A DNA stretch of 64,000 bases from Carnobacterium gallinarum DSM 4847 (lineage in GTDB: Bacteria; Bacillota; Bacilli; Lactobacillales; Carnobacteriaceae), in contig NZ_JQLU01000004.1 of assembly GCF_000744375.1 (NCBI RefSeq), positions 310,001 to 374,000 of the forward strand. Direction: 5' to 3'. The stretch's first letter is position 1. Every line of letters starts with the position of its first letter. Position numbers and translations under genes: made by a program. Below, in pieces: positions 7,764 through 17,071 of the stretch. The notes beneath the pieces are model-generated. The model saw nothing but the letters and a program-made list of their open reading frames with translations, ran no database searches and was not told the DNA's origin.

Positions 7764-9467
7764 ATGTCATTTGATGGTATCTTTACCCATACAATGGTGA
7801 ATGAATTAAAAGAATTGCTAAATAATGGGCGCATTTCTAAAGTTCACCAACCCTACCAAAGTGAAATTATTTTAGTCATGCGTGCAAATGGCAAAAATCA
7901 TAAAGTTTTATTATCGGCTCACCCTAGCTATGCACGTATTCAAACAACAGAGATTCCTTATGAAAATCCTAACACACCACCTAATTTTTGTATGATGATG
8001 CGTAAACAACTTGAAGGTGCTATTTTAGAAAATATTGAGCAAATCGGCAATGATCGTGTGATTCATTTTACCTTTAAAGGTCGTGATGAGATTGGTGATG
8101 TGCGCAATGTTGTATTAGTTGTTGAATTAATGGGACGACACAGTAACATTTTTTTAATTGAACAAGATACCAAACGAATAGTTGATTGCATTAAGCATGT
8201 ACCTAGTAGTATGAATAGCTATCGTTCCGTGATGCCTGGAGCGACGTATATTGCTCCACCACATCAAGATAAATTAAATCCCTTTACTACCACAGCCGTT
8301 GAAATTACAGAGAGCCTTGCTAGTGATCCAGAACTAAGCCTGCAAAAAAATCTACAAACAGCGTACCAAGGATTAGGTGGTGATACGACTGCTGAGATTA
8401 TTTATCGTAGTGAAAGTAACCCTTCTGAAATTCCAGCTGCATTTTTAGCGTTTATTCAAGAAGTTTCTGATGGACATCATACACCAACTTTGACAACAGG
8501 AGCTAAAAAAGAATTTTTCACCCCTACGCCATTTTTAAGTTTAGATGGTGAAAAGAAAATTTTTGGGAATTTAAGTCAATTATTGGATGCTTATTATAGC
8601 GGAAAAGCAGAAAAAGATCGGGTTAATCAACAAGGGTCTGACCTCATTCGTTTAGTAAATGTTGAACTCCAACGAAATGTAAAAAAACTGAAAAAATTAG
8701 AGCAAACTTTAGCAGAAACTGAATTTGCTGATGACTATCGGATTAAGGGTGAAATTTTAACAGCCTATTTACATGAATTTGAAAAAGGACAAAAAGAAGT
8801 GACTCTTTTGAATTTTTATGATGATGAAAAGCCGATTAAAATCACTCTTGATGTTCGGAAGAATCCTTCTCAAAATGCTCAAAAATACTTTGCTAAATAT
8901 CAAAAATTACGGAATGCGGTAGCTTTTGTTGGCGAGCAAATTGAGTTAACTTTAAATGAGATTGATTATTTAGAATCTGTAGGAACACAACTTTCTCTAG
9001 CAACACCAAAAGATGTGGCAGAAATTAAAGAAGAATTGACACAAGAAGGTTATCTAAAAAAGAAAAAGACTAAGAAAAAAGCAATGAAAACTCAACAAGG
9101 AAAGCCTGAACAGTACCGTTCTAGTGATGGAACTAGTATTTTAGTTGGGAAGAATAACTTGCAAAATGATCAATTAACCTTGAAAACAGCCCGCAAAACA
9201 GATATCTGGTTGCACACGAAGAATATTCCTGGCTCTCATGTGATCATTCAAGATAGCAATCCGTCGGAAGAAACGATTTTAGAAGCAGCTAACATTGCTG
9301 CCTATTTCTCAAAATCTCAATTATCTGCGTCTGTTCCGGTTGATTTAGTTCCGGTAAAATTAATTCGTAAACCCAATGGTGCTAAACCTGGGTATGTAAT
9401 TTATGAAGGTCAACGAACCGTTTCAGTTACTCCTGATAAAGAATTAGTTGCTCGTTTAAAAGTTTAA
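7764..9467 (+). CDS. rqcH: NFACT family RQC protein RqcH (formerly fibronectin-binding protein FbpA)
   Basis: 567 aa from the ATG at 7764, which has AGTGAGGGA upstream; an earlier GTG at 7725 is less likely. The protein starts MSFDGIFTHT as RqcH homologues do. Domains in order are NFACT-N with the functionally key Asp97-Arg98 pair (GNDRVIHF), a helix-hairpin-helix/coiled-coil middle (about 290-430) and a C-terminal NFACT-R domain (SSDGTSILVGKNN, DIWLHTKNIPGSHV). RqcH binds stalled 50S subunits and recruits tRNA-Ala to add C-terminal alanine tails that mark nascent chains for degradation. The older adhesin role is secondary. Single gene, ended by a shared terminator. Confidence 0.95.
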   Translation: MSFDGIFTHTMVNELKELLNNGRISKVHQPYQSEIILVMRANGKNHKVLLSAHPSYARIQTTEIPYENPNTPPNFCMMMRKQLEGAILENIEQIGNDRVIHFTFKGRDEIGDVRNVVLVVELMGRHSNIFLIEQDTKRIVDCIKHVPSSMNSYRSVMPGATYIAPPHQDKLNPFTTTAVEITESLASDPELSLQKNLQTAYQGLGGDTTAEIIYRSESNPSEIPAAFLAFIQEVSDGHHTPTLTTGAKKEFFTPTPFLSLDGEKKIFGNLSQLLDAYYSGKAEKDRVNQQGSDLIRLVNVELQRNVKKLKKLEQTLAETEFADDYRIKGEILTAYLHEFEKGQKEVTLLNFYDDEKPIKITLDVRKNPSQNAQKYFAKYQKLRNAVAFVGEQIELTLNEIDYLESVGTQLSLATPKDVAEIKEELTQEGYLKKKKTKKKAMKTQQGKPEQYRSSDGTSILVGKNNLQNDQLTLKTARKTDIWLHTKNIPGSHVIIQDSNPSEETILEAANIAAYFSKSQLSASVPVDLVPVKLIRKPNGAKPGYVIYEGQRTVSVTPDKELVARLKV

Positions 9468-9474
9468 TTTGAAT

Positions 9475-9514
9475 ACAAAGAGGAACTTACCATTTTTGGT
9501 AAGCTCCTCTTTGT
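9475..9514. terminator. Bidirectional terminator between rqcH and the convergent alkylation repair gene
   Basis: A 17-nt arm (9475-9491) pairs with 9498-9514 around a T-rich loop. A and T runs on both sides suit termination of both converging genes. Confidence 0.85.
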
Positions 9515-9517
9515 TAT

Positions 9518-10228
9518 TTAACAAACCGCATGTTTTCGTTTTCTCCCAACCCGTTCCATCGTCACAACTTTTTCAATATAATCTGTTGCCAGTGGAACTT
9601 TACAAGCAGTATCTCCAAGATAAACTTCTACTTTTCCGATAGTTTTAGCAACTTCTTCAGCTCTAGTTAACAGTGGCGGATAATAACTACCAACGCAAAT
9701 GACAAATTGATTCATTGAATAGCGTACCCGATTTTTAGCTTGATGAATATTCTTTTCGATGGAATCTAATAATGCTTCAACTTCTTGTTGATGAATCGCA
9801 GTATCTGGTGTGATGGATATAAAACTGCCATAGGTTGTCCAGCCAGCATTTTCAATATATTCTTGTTCTGAAGCCATCCATTCTAAGGCTAACTCTTTAG
9901 CAAAAAGACTTTCAGCAGCAACACTTGCCACAATTGATCCAGCAATAAAGGAACAGTTGGCGGTCTCCATCCATGTTTGTAGTTGTTCTTTCTTCATCTT
10001 TTTAGGCTGAATGGCCAATCCTGCCAAATATTGTGCATCTGAGTTACCTGTTGCGAATAAATCTAGAGCTAACTGCGGATTTTTTTTAACATCTTTAACT
10101 AAAAATTTTTTTAAATCGCCAATCTTTACACCGAAAATTGGTTCATTGGCACCGTGTCTTAGTAGTGTTTTTTTGGTTTGTTCAGTACCTAGTTCGCTTA
10201 AACGTCCCATAATTTCGCTAATGTCCAT
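9518..10228 (-). CDS. DNA alkylation repair protein (AlkD-like HEAT-repeat fold)
   Basis: A 236-aa all-helical protein matching the DNA alkylation repair family (PF08713), which removes N3- and N7-alkylated purines without base flipping in characterised AlkD members. Recognisable family stretches are GVKIGDLKKFLVK near the N-terminus, QYLAGLA, and ENAGWTTYGSF followed by NRVRYSMNQF and VGSYYPPL. The last part resembles the subgroup of uncharacterised Firmicute members rather than Bacillus cereus AlkD, so catalytic residues cannot be placed with confidence. Single gene. Confidence 0.8.
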   Translation of the reverse strand: MDISEIMGRLSELGTEQTKKTLLRHGANEPIFGVKIGDLKKFLVKDVKKNPQLALDLFATGNSDAQYLAGLAIQPKKMKKEQLQTWMETANCSFIAGSIVASVAAESLFAKELALEWMASEQEYIENAGWTTYGSFISITPDTAIHQQEVEALLDSIEKNIHQAKNRVRYSMNQFVICVGSYYPPLLTRAEEVAKTIGKVEVYLGDTACKVPLATDYIEKVVTMERVGRKRKHAVC

Positions 10229-10343
10229 ACTTTTCCTCCGTCTATTACTCTATGATTTAAACAATTTATTTTTTATGATAATAATTCCTTTTAACTTATA
10301 GTCTATCCTGACTTTCATCAGGTTTCAAGAAATAGTGATATGT

Positions 10344-10375
10344 AAAAACGAAGACCACTAATCAGCCTTCGTTTT
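10344..10375 (-). terminator. Terminator of the FMN reductase gene
   Basis: A stem of AAAACGAAG with CTTCGTTTT, followed on the minus strand by a U run, lies just past the stop at 10383. Confidence 0.8.
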
Positions 10376-10382
10376 AGCAAAA

Positions 10383-10937
10383 TTAACTATTTTTTTGAAT
10401 TAAATCAACAAAACTATCTGTAATGGCTTGGAAAAATTGTAATGTGTTTTCATTTGTAACAGTTCCATCTTCATTCAGCATAGACGTTACATTTCCTAAA
10501 TAAGCTTCTGGTTGTTGCACGGTTGGCATATTTAAGAAAACTAATGATTGACGTAAATGATGGTTTGCACCAAATCCACTAATTGCACCAGGTGAAACAC
10601 TAACGATCGCTGCTGGTTTTTTATCCCAAACACTAGCGCCATATGGACGTGAACCAACATCTAATGCATTTTTCAAGACAGCTGGAACTGAACGATTGTA
10701 TTCAGGAGTTACGAATAAAACAGCATCAATTGATTTCATTTTTTCACGAAATGCAGTAAGTGATTCTGGAACAGGACCCACATCATCAAAATCTTGATTG
10801 TACATATCTAAGCCATCTAAATGAATAAAAGTTACGTTGTACTCTTCCGGAAATAATTTTGAAAATGTTTCAGCAATTTTTTTACTAAATGATTCCTTGC
10901 GCAAGCTTCCTACTAAAATCCCAATATTTTTTGTCAT
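10383..10937 (-). CDS. NAD(P)H-dependent FMN reductase
   Basis: A 184-aa flavodoxin-like protein. The start at 10937 is chosen because AGGAGG lies 8 nt upstream; the longer reading from 10961 would place that site inside the gene. The FMN phosphate loop GSLRKESFSKK is near the N-terminus, followed by the family motif FVTPEYNRSVPAVLKNALD and the SPGAISGFG stretch. Such enzymes reduce FMN, quinones, azo dyes or chromate using NAD(P)H; the true substrate cannot be told from sequence. Single gene with its own terminator. Confidence 0.9.
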   Translation of the reverse strand: MTKNIGILVGSLRKESFSKKIAETFSKLFPEEYNVTFIHLDGLDMYNQDFDDVGPVPESLTAFREKMKSIDAVLFVTPEYNRSVPAVLKNALDVGSRPYGASVWDKKPAAIVSVSPGAISGFGANHHLRQSLVFLNMPTVQQPEAYLGNVTSMLNEDGTVTNENTLQFFQAITDSFVDLIQKNS

Positions 10938-11088
10938 TGTGAATTTCCTCCTAAATTTCATTTACTTTTTGTAAGCACTTTAATTGTACGACTATTTCAA
11001 ATTTAATTCAAGAATTTATACTTTAAAATGAGTACATAAATGAAAAAAAGGAACGCTTCTTAATGAAGAAAATAGTTTTTTTGTTATT

Positions 11089-12057
11089 TTATTTTATAAT
11101 CAATAAGTTTTTGTAATAGTTGTTTTGATTCCGTTCATCAAATTTGGTGGCATAATATACTGCTTTTTGATAAACTTCATCTGCATCTGGAAAATCAATT
11201 TTGCTACTACTAGTATAAAAGTGTAATTTTTCATTATCTGTTTCTAATGCTTCAACAGTATCCAAATTTTCTTGATAGACTTCAATTGCTTTTTGATGTT
11301 GTTTGCTTATTACTAGGTACTCAATAAATTGTGCGACTGTTGAAATGAATGTAGCGCGTTGTTTAACCATCGGATATCCACGATCAAATGAATCTTGTGC
11401 TTTGTCTAATTGATTTAGTTTAAAATAAGCTAAAGCTGTGTGACCATAGGTAATATGTGGAACTTCTGCACAAGATTGTTTGCCTTTCAAAATAGGTGCA
11501 GCGACTTTTATCGCTTTTTTATAGGCACCAATAAAATGATAATAAGACACAATCTCAGTTGTTTCACAAGCCGTACAATCGTTCATAAAATCTGCTTTAG
11601 TTCCTTGCCACAAAACAAAATTTTCACTTGCTGCTTCTAAATCCCCCATTGAAATTGCTTGTAGTGTTTTGATTTTATAATAAGGGCGTAGTGAGTAATT
11701 GTATTCTTTGAATTTAGTTTCCATGTCAATCGTTAAATGATTGATCTTCTCCAAAGAAATTTCGGAAAAATGAACAATGCCTTCAGTAATCCATTTGTAA
11801 TGCCATAATAAATCAAAGACTCGAACTTGATTTTCAGTAGTTTCATATAGATTGATTAGCCAAGAAAAGGCAGCTAATTGCTTTTTAGGAAAGCCTGCAT
11901 ACATGCAAGTATCAATTAATTCCCAACGAGCAACTACACTAATGGGGATATCTCGAGCAATATCAGCGCCTCGTATGACATCTTCTAATATTGAAATTCG
12001 TTCACTTGATTGCGAATTTATTGTATAGGCATAATCTAGTAATTCTAAGTATTCCAT
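11089..12057 (-). CDS. TPR-like helical repeat protein, partner gene of the HSP90-like gene
   Basis: A 322-aa soluble protein with no catalytic motif that I recognise. Helical repeats of TPR character run through it; the clearest are around GHTALAYFKLNQLDKAQDSF and YLVISKQHQKAIEVYQENL in the C-terminal half. It starts 30 nt after the HSP90-type gene ends, on the same strand, with its own GGAGGAG site, so the two are probably cotranscribed. Since TPR proteins are the usual cochaperone scaffold of eukaryotic Hsp90, a role as cofactor or client adaptor of the neighbour is plausible but unproven. It lacks a signal peptide and membrane segments. Confidence 0.7.
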   Translation of the reverse strand: MEYLELLDYAYTINSQSSERISILEDVIRGADIARDIPISVVARWELIDTCMYAGFPKKQLAAFSWLINLYETTENQVRVFDLLWHYKWITEGIVHFSEISLEKINHLTIDMETKFKEYNYSLRPYYKIKTLQAISMGDLEAASENFVLWQGTKADFMNDCTACETTEIVSYYHFIGAYKKAIKVAAPILKGKQSCAEVPHITYGHTALAYFKLNQLDKAQDSFDRGYPMVKQRATFISTVAQFIEYLVISKQHQKAIEVYQENLDTVEALETDNEKLHFYTSSSKIDFPDADEVYQKAVYYATKFDERNQNNYYKNLLIIK

Positions 12058-12087
12058 TCTTTCTCCTCCATTATGCTTAGATTAAAC

Positions 12088-13917
12088 TTAAATTAATTGA
12101 GTTAGCAAATCGATTAAGCTGTTATTTAATAAAGCTAATTCTTTTTTCTTTAATGGATAGTGTCCAAGTAACAAAGCTTGAACATATAAAACTTCGATAA
12201 TATTTTTTAAGGATTTTGTTTTTTTGTCAGAGTTGAATAAACGTTGAATTAGCGAATTATCCATATTTAAATACAATTTCGCAGGTGGTAATTGAGTTTT
12301 TTCAACCATTAGGTCTTCCAAAATTCCACCAAATAGATCATTGCTTTCTTCGGCTGTCCGCTCTAATTCCCGTTGATTTTGAGTTAAATGATTGGATAGT
12401 AGCAACATCGGCATTTCCATTGGCTCAAAATGTTTCATGATAATCATTAAATTAAGTTCTTGAAAATATTGATTAAGTTCATCCACCGGCTCTTTCAATT
12501 CGTTACTTTCTGAAAAAGTTAATGGATGAAATGTTTTTTGAAAATCTTCTGGTTGAAGTACCTTTAATTGACTAAAAGGAAAATCTTTTAAAATCAAACT
12601 AATCTCTGACAATAGCTGACTATCATAAGAATATCCACCATTAATTACAGTCATTCCTTGTGTTCTCGCTAAGTCAGCCATTTGACGAAAATCATCAACA
12701 GATAACGCATAATGAATCATCTTATTTTGTGTTAAAATATCTGCTAAAATTTCTTCGCCATTTAATGTTCTGAAAGGTAAAAAAGTATAGATCATTTTTA
12801 AAAATTCAGAATCTTCACTTGCTAATGCTTTAAAGGATAGAAAATGTGCAGTAATCAATTTTTCTAGTGATTCACTAGGTAGGGTTTCGATTCCTAATTT
12901 TAAAGAGCTACCTAGTTCTTTTGCAACAGTTTTAAGATGGTTATCAAGATAGAAATCTTCTCTGGAAGCAATAGGTTGTAGTTCACTTGTCCAAATAATA
13001 CAACGAGTAAAGAAAGCCCAGTTTGGTAAAATGACATCTACTTGATCGGAAACAAACATTTGATTTAAAAAGACTGTATTTCGTTTTTTAGCATTAATCC
13101 TCAATGTATAAGGAACAATATAGGCGATCCCTTTTGTTTTTCCATTTTTTGTTTGAATAAAGAAATAATCTTGAAATTCTTCTTTTAGTAGTAATTCCCC
13201 TAACTCTAAGATTTTTTCATGAGAAAGTGATTTAAAATCATCTGATTCTCCTAATGCTAGGGTCTCTTTATTAATAAATTGTTCAATATTTTGAGTAGAA
13301 AAGTAAATAGGCACTTCTAAACAAGCACCATATTTAAATAATATTTCTGCCAAATTATCTGGTTCTAATTGTTCAGTTAACTCTTCTAAGTCGTGTTGGT
13401 TGCCAGTGTTCCGTGAAGTTAAGTAAATTTTAGTGCCCGGTTCGTCAAAGAGAGTCGCTAATTGACGAATTTCATAAGTTCCATCTGCTTTTCCTCGCCA
13501 TTCAAAGCATTCATTCGTTTTAGCACTAGTAGTCACCATAACAATCTCATCAGCTATAATAAAACAGGATAGTAAACCAATTCCAAAACGACCAATAAAG
13601 TTTTGGTGTTGCTGAAATTTTTTATCTCCTTTAGAAGATTGAGCGATGGTTGCTAAGAATTGGTGAATTTCTTCCTGTGTAAGTCCGATTCCATTATCTT
13701 CAATAATTAATGTCGATTCTCCCGACATTTGTTTACTCAAACTAATATGGATTTCTCCTGAAAAGTTAGGAGTGATTAACTTTCGAGCACGTATTGCATC
13801 AGTTGCATTTTGCAACAATTCCCGTAGATAGACGTCTTTGTTGTTGTACAAATGATTTGACAAAATATCAATCATTCCTGTTAAATTTACTTTAAATCGA
13901 TTTTCTTCATTAGACAT
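12088..13917 (-). CDS. HSP90 family (HtpG-like, divergent) ATPase
   Basis: A 609-aa protein. The GHKL ATP-binding domain is intact: Glu33 and Asn37 in LRELLQNATDA, Asp74 in EDNGIGLT, and the G-rich lid motif GRFGIGLLS (109-117). A middle domain follows with the HtpG-like stretch LPNWAFFTRCII (about 300) and ASREDFYLD. The C-terminal dimerisation region is poorly conserved and has no MEEVD tail. It resembles the HSP90 branch seen in actinobacteria and some Firmicutes more than housekeeping HtpG. A promoter is visible upstream, but no CIRCE element. The next gene encodes a TPR-like protein. It is likely a specialised chaperone; clients are unknown. Confidence 0.88.
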   Translation of the reverse strand: MSNEENRFKVNLTGMIDILSNHLYNNKDVYLRELLQNATDAIRARKLITPNFSGEIHISLSKQMSGESTLIIEDNGIGLTQEEIHQFLATIAQSSKGDKKFQQHQNFIGRFGIGLLSCFIIADEIVMVTTSAKTNECFEWRGKADGTYEIRQLATLFDEPGTKIYLTSRNTGNQHDLEELTEQLEPDNLAEILFKYGACLEVPIYFSTQNIEQFINKETLALGESDDFKSLSHEKILELGELLLKEEFQDYFFIQTKNGKTKGIAYIVPYTLRINAKKRNTVFLNQMFVSDQVDVILPNWAFFTRCIIWTSELQPIASREDFYLDNHLKTVAKELGSSLKLGIETLPSESLEKLITAHFLSFKALASEDSEFLKMIYTFLPFRTLNGEEILADILTQNKMIHYALSVDDFRQMADLARTQGMTVINGGYSYDSQLLSEISLILKDFPFSQLKVLQPEDFQKTFHPLTFSESNELKEPVDELNQYFQELNLMIIMKHFEPMEMPMLLLSNHLTQNQRELERTAEESNDLFGGILEDLMVEKTQLPPAKLYLNMDNSLIQRLFNSDKKTKSLKNIIEVLYVQALLLGHYPLKKKELALLNNSLIDLLTQLI

Positions 13918-13960
13918 AGTGACTCACTCTCCTTATACACAAACTACATGTAATTTTTTT

Positions 13961-13989
13961 ATGATAAAATTCACTGAAATCTTATTCAA
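13961..13989 (-). promoter_or_regulatory. Promoter of the HSP90-like/TPR unit
   Basis: On the minus strand a -35 TTGAAT (13984-13989), a 17-bp spacer and a -10 TATCAT (13961-13966) lie about 45 bp before the ATG. No CIRCE inverted repeat is seen. Confidence 0.6.
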
Positions 13990-14017
13990 CTATTTCCAGT
14001 ATAACAGCTTATTCTAC

Positions 14018-14560
14018 CTATGAGAATAACTTCTTATCAGCAGAGAGCAACAATAAGTTATCTGATTTTGCAATTTGTAAGATTCGTTTTGAAGAGTAGT
14101 ACGTTGTGTAAGTAAAAGTAGTCTCCAAGCTAGCAATGAGTTGGAGACTAAATCCAAACATTTTTACCGTGAACGTTGTAGCGATTGGGTCGTTAGTATA
14201 ACCTGCTAGACTATATTGAGTTTCATACAGCATATAGTCAATAAAAGAGTGATTTTGAAAGTAATCTGGAACCCTAGTTGAAGCTTTTAGTATTTCATCA
14301 CTTAAGTAGAAAGCTAATTGAATGAAAAAAACAATGCAAATAACAAGGAGAAGAGTTTATCAAAAACCATACTTATTTGTTTTTGATAAGCGAAGATAAG
14401 TAAATATATAGACAAGTGGTTTTAGCTAGTTTTTGCTTTACTTCATCAATCATCCCAGGAGCATACATGATCTCTTGAAATTTTAAAAACTGGTTAAGAA
14501 GAAAATTTTCATAAAAAATTGAAATTAACGACCTATTATAATGAAAATTGGCTAACTACT
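14018..14560 (-). pseudogene. Possible decayed protein-coding region in the 709-nt gap 13918-14626
   Basis: Two adjoining minus-strand open stretches read like protein but have no proper start. The upstream one (about 14550 to 14380) includes EIMYAPGMIDEVKQKLAK and stops. The downstream one (about 14350 to 14018) continues in another frame with a hydrophobic segment (LLLVICIVFFIQLAFYLSDE), then PVATT-like soluble sequence, ending SADKKLFS. An 11-bp inverted repeat (TTATCAAAAAC / GTTTTTGATAA, 14361-14393) sits at the junction. I do not recognise the family. A 71-aa ORF from the internal ATG at 14233 lacks a ribosome site. It could be a gene broken by a frameshift, or chance AT-rich sequence. 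Confidence 0.3.
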
Positions 14561-14626
14561 ATTCTTTGCTTTTTTTTGGTACACTAAAAGCGATTTAAAA
14601 TTTATAATGTCAGGAGCTTTTTCCAA

Positions 14627-15580
14627 ATGAAACGCCAACCTTTTTTCAAAATTTTTCTGTTTTGTGGAATAGTTCTTCTAAGTAGTAGTGGAATCGTATT
14701 CGTTAGCTATCCACATTTTTTTAATCATTCAGATGAAGAAAAAAAGGAATTTTTTCTACCAAAATGGGAATATCCTACAAAATACCTTTCTTTTCCTAAA
14801 TCTGATTCTAGAGTTATCGCCCATCGTGGCTTTCAGAAAAATACTGTTGAGAATACATTAGAGTCTCTTCAAACAGCAATTCAATTTAAACCTGCCTATG
14901 TTGAAGTAGATATTCAGCAAACTAAAGACAATTATTTTGTCGTCATACATGACACAAGTTTACGACGTTTGGCTCATAAAAAAAATAAGATTCGACAATT
15001 AACACTGGCAGAACTAAAAAAAATTAAGTTAAAACAAAATAATGTGACTGGGTACATCCCAACGCTTGAAGAAGTTATATCACTAGCAAAAAGTCAAGGA
15101 CAACCGCTTTTATTGGATATTAAAACAAGTTCCTCAGATAGTATGGATATGCCACAAGATTTAATTACTTTACTAGAAAAATATCAAGTCACATCTGACT
15201 ATTTAATCCAATCTCAAGATGATCATTTTTTGAATCGTCTAAAAGAATTATCTCCCTCACTTCAAGTTGGCTTAGTTATCAAAAGCTTGCCATCTAAAGA
15301 TTTTAGGGATTATCAATTTGTAGCTTTACGGGCTACATTGGCAAGTGATGAATTTTTAGCGCAACAACGAACGGAAAACCGAACAGTTTATTTATGGACG
15401 GTTGATTTTCCATCTGAAATGGATCGAATGATGAAAAAGTCAGTTATGGGTATTATTACAGATGACTTGGATAATGCGACTCGTTTTTCCAATGTGAATA
15501 AATTAGAGTCTACTTATTTAGAGCGTATTCGTTTAAATCAGTTAGAAAGAGAACGTTCCCAATCAAGAATGGTACCTTAG
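14627..15580 (+). CDS. Membrane-anchored glycerophosphodiester phosphodiesterase
   Basis: A 317-aa protein. One N-terminal transmembrane anchor (about residues 8-28) leaves the GDPD TIM barrel outside the cell. Active-site residues are visible: His66-Arg67 in AHRGF, Glu75-Asn76 in VENTLES, Glu93 and Asp95 in VEVDIQ, and His108-Asp109 in VIHDTSL. It hydrolyses glycerophosphodiesters to glycerol-3-phosphate and an alcohol. Extracellular members may act on lipoteichoic acid or phospholipid breakdown products. A CAGGAGC ribosome site precedes the ATG. Single gene; no glycerol phosphate transporter is adjacent. Confidence 0.93.
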   Translation: MKRQPFFKIFLFCGIVLLSSSGIVFVSYPHFFNHSDEEKKEFFLPKWEYPTKYLSFPKSDSRVIAHRGFQKNTVENTLESLQTAIQFKPAYVEVDIQQTKDNYFVVIHDTSLRRLAHKKNKIRQLTLAELKKIKLKQNNVTGYIPTLEEVISLAKSQGQPLLLDIKTSSSDSMDMPQDLITLLEKYQVTSDYLIQSQDDHFLNRLKELSPSLQVGLVIKSLPSKDFRDYQFVALRATLASDEFLAQQRTENRTVYLWTVDFPSEMDRMMKKSVMGIITDDLDNATRFSNVNKLESTYLERIRLNQLERERSQSRMVP

Positions 15581-15765
15581 GACTAAGAAAGTAATCAAAA
15601 ACAGAGAATGCACTTTTCTATTTTCATTATCAATGGTACTATAATAAAGTAGGGGTGCCTAAAATTAAACTATTCGTTTCCTAAAAATGGTTGCTACTCC
15701 CTCTATTAATTATCAAACTACTATTTAAATCGTTTAAAAATAAGAATGAAGAAAGGGTTACTAAA

Positions 15766-16590
15766 ATGATTACTTTTTTAATGCAGTTTGAACCATGGCA
15801 ACAAGCTCTAATTGGAACACTTTTTACTTGGGCATTAACAGCACTTGGTTCAGCGCTAGTATTTTTCTTTAAAGATATCAATCGCGATATTTTTAACCTA
15901 ATGTTAGGATTTGCTTCTGGAGTTATGATTGCCGCTAGTTTTTGGTCTTTACTAGATCCAGCTCTAGAAATGGCGAAATCGCAAGGTTCAATTCCATGGT
16001 TAGTCGTAGGCGTTGGTTTTGCATTTGGTGGGCTTTTCTTATATGCTGCTGATAAGATATTGCCTCATATGCACTTTGGTGATAATCATGAAGTAGAAGG
16101 CTTGCCTAGTCACTTACGACGGACAATTTTACTGGTTTTCTCGATTACCCTTCATAATATTCCAGAAGGTCTAGCTGTTGGGGTCGCATTTGGTGCAGCA
16201 AATCAAGTAACTGGAAGCCCCGAAGCTGGAATTGCTGCCGCTTTAGCCGTAGCGATTGGAATTGGAATTCAAAACTTTCCAGAAGGCGCTGCTGTGTCTA
16301 TTCCATTACGTCAAGAAGGTTTAAGTCGAACAAAAGCCTTTCTATATGGTCAAGCATCAGGAATTGTGGAACCGATTGCGGGAGTTTTAGGAGCTATTTT
16401 AGTTACGTATGTGACATCGATATTGCCTTATGCCTTAGCTTTTGCTGCTGGTGCAATGATTTATGTTGTTGTTGAAGAATTAATTCCAGAAGCACAACAA
16501 AAACAAACAGCCAAAGGAGCTCATTATGCAACTTTTGGTGTGATGGTAGGTTTTTTAATTATGATGATTCTCGATGTTGCTTTAGGCTAA
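15766..16590 (+). CDS. ZIP family metal transporter
   Basis: A 274-aa integral membrane protein. The start at 15766 is preferred because AAAGGG precedes it and the protein then begins at the first predicted helix; a start at 15691 would add 25 residues. The two ZIP metal-binding signatures are present: His130 in ITLHNIPEG and NFPEG at 170-174, with a short His-containing loop (LPHMHFGDNHE) between helices 3 and 4. About eight helices are seen. It probably imports zinc or another divalent metal into the cytoplasm. This is the GufA-like branch common in Firmicutes. Confidence 0.92.
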   Translation: MITFLMQFEPWQQALIGTLFTWALTALGSALVFFFKDINRDIFNLMLGFASGVMIAASFWSLLDPALEMAKSQGSIPWLVVGVGFAFGGLFLYAADKILPHMHFGDNHEVEGLPSHLRRTILLVFSITLHNIPEGLAVGVAFGAANQVTGSPEAGIAAALAVAIGIGIQNFPEGAAVSIPLRQEGLSRTKAFLYGQASGIVEPIAGVLGAILVTYVTSILPYALAFAAGAMIYVVVEELIPEAQQKQTAKGAHYATFGVMVGFLIMMILDVALG

Positions 16591-16615
16591 ATAAAAATAA
16601 AGGTGTGTTATACAA

Positions 16616-17056
16616 ATGAATATTTATATTGATGCTGATGCTTGCCCAGTTAAAGATATTATTATTACTGAAGCAGTAAAAAGAGCCATTCCTGTCATTA
16701 TCGTGACGAGTATTTCTCATTTTTCTACAGTTATTCAACCAGATGGAGTAAAAACTATTTACGTTGATAATGGCGCTGAGGCAGCAGATTATCGGATTAT
16801 GCAACTAATTCATAAAGAGGATTTATTAGTTACTCAAGATTATGGACTAGCCTCTTTAGCGTTAGCGAAGGGATCTACGGTCTTACATCATACAGGGTTT
16901 CAATATTCTCATGAAAATATTGATCAATTATTGCAGTCACGTTATTTAAGTGCAATGGAGCGAAAAAGTGGCAAACGTACTAAAGGTCCAAAAGCCTTTA
17001 CTGAAAATGATCGCATAAAATTTAGAAATTTGTTAAACCAACAGTTATCCAATTAA
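16616..17056 (+). CDS. YaiI/YqxD family protein (UPF0178, DUF188)
   Basis: A 146-aa protein with the family N-terminus [15 protein letters not shown] and the later blocks [12 protein letters not shown] and [14 protein letters not shown]. The fold is PIN/NYN-nuclease-like with conserved acidic residues (Asp6, Asp8), but no activity has been established for the family to my knowledge. It starts 25 nt after the ZIP gene and could be cotranscribed with it. It ends before a long hairpin terminator. Confidence 0.92.
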   Translation: MNIYIDADACPVKDIIITEAVKRAIPVIIVTSISHFSTVIQPDGVKTIYVDNGAEAADYRIMQLIHKEDLLVTQDYGLASLALAKGSTVLHHTGFQYSHENIDQLLQSRYLSAMERKSGKRTKGPKAFTENDRIKFRNLLNQQLSN

Positions 17057-17071
17057 ATAAGTCAAAGAAAG

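Noticed and set aside
7598-7834. Minus-strand ORF of 78 codons over the start of rqcH
   Set aside because: It overlaps the conserved N-terminus of rqcH and has no ribosome site.
7725-9467. rqcH start at the upstream GTG (7725)
   Set aside because: The ATG at 7764 has a better ribosome site and gives the conserved MSFDG start.
10343-10380. Hairpin 10344-10375 as a small RNA gene
   Set aside because: Its position right after the FMN reductase stop and its U run explain it as a terminator.
13917-14010. CIRCE/HrcA element upstream of the HSP90-like gene
   Set aside because: No TTAGCACTC-N9-GAGTGCTAA repeat is present; GTGACTCAC near the start is a short chance palindrome.
14018-14233. 71-codon ORF as an ordinary gene
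   Set aside because: No ribosome site at the ATG, and the reading continues upstream without a start; kept only as part of a possible decayed region.
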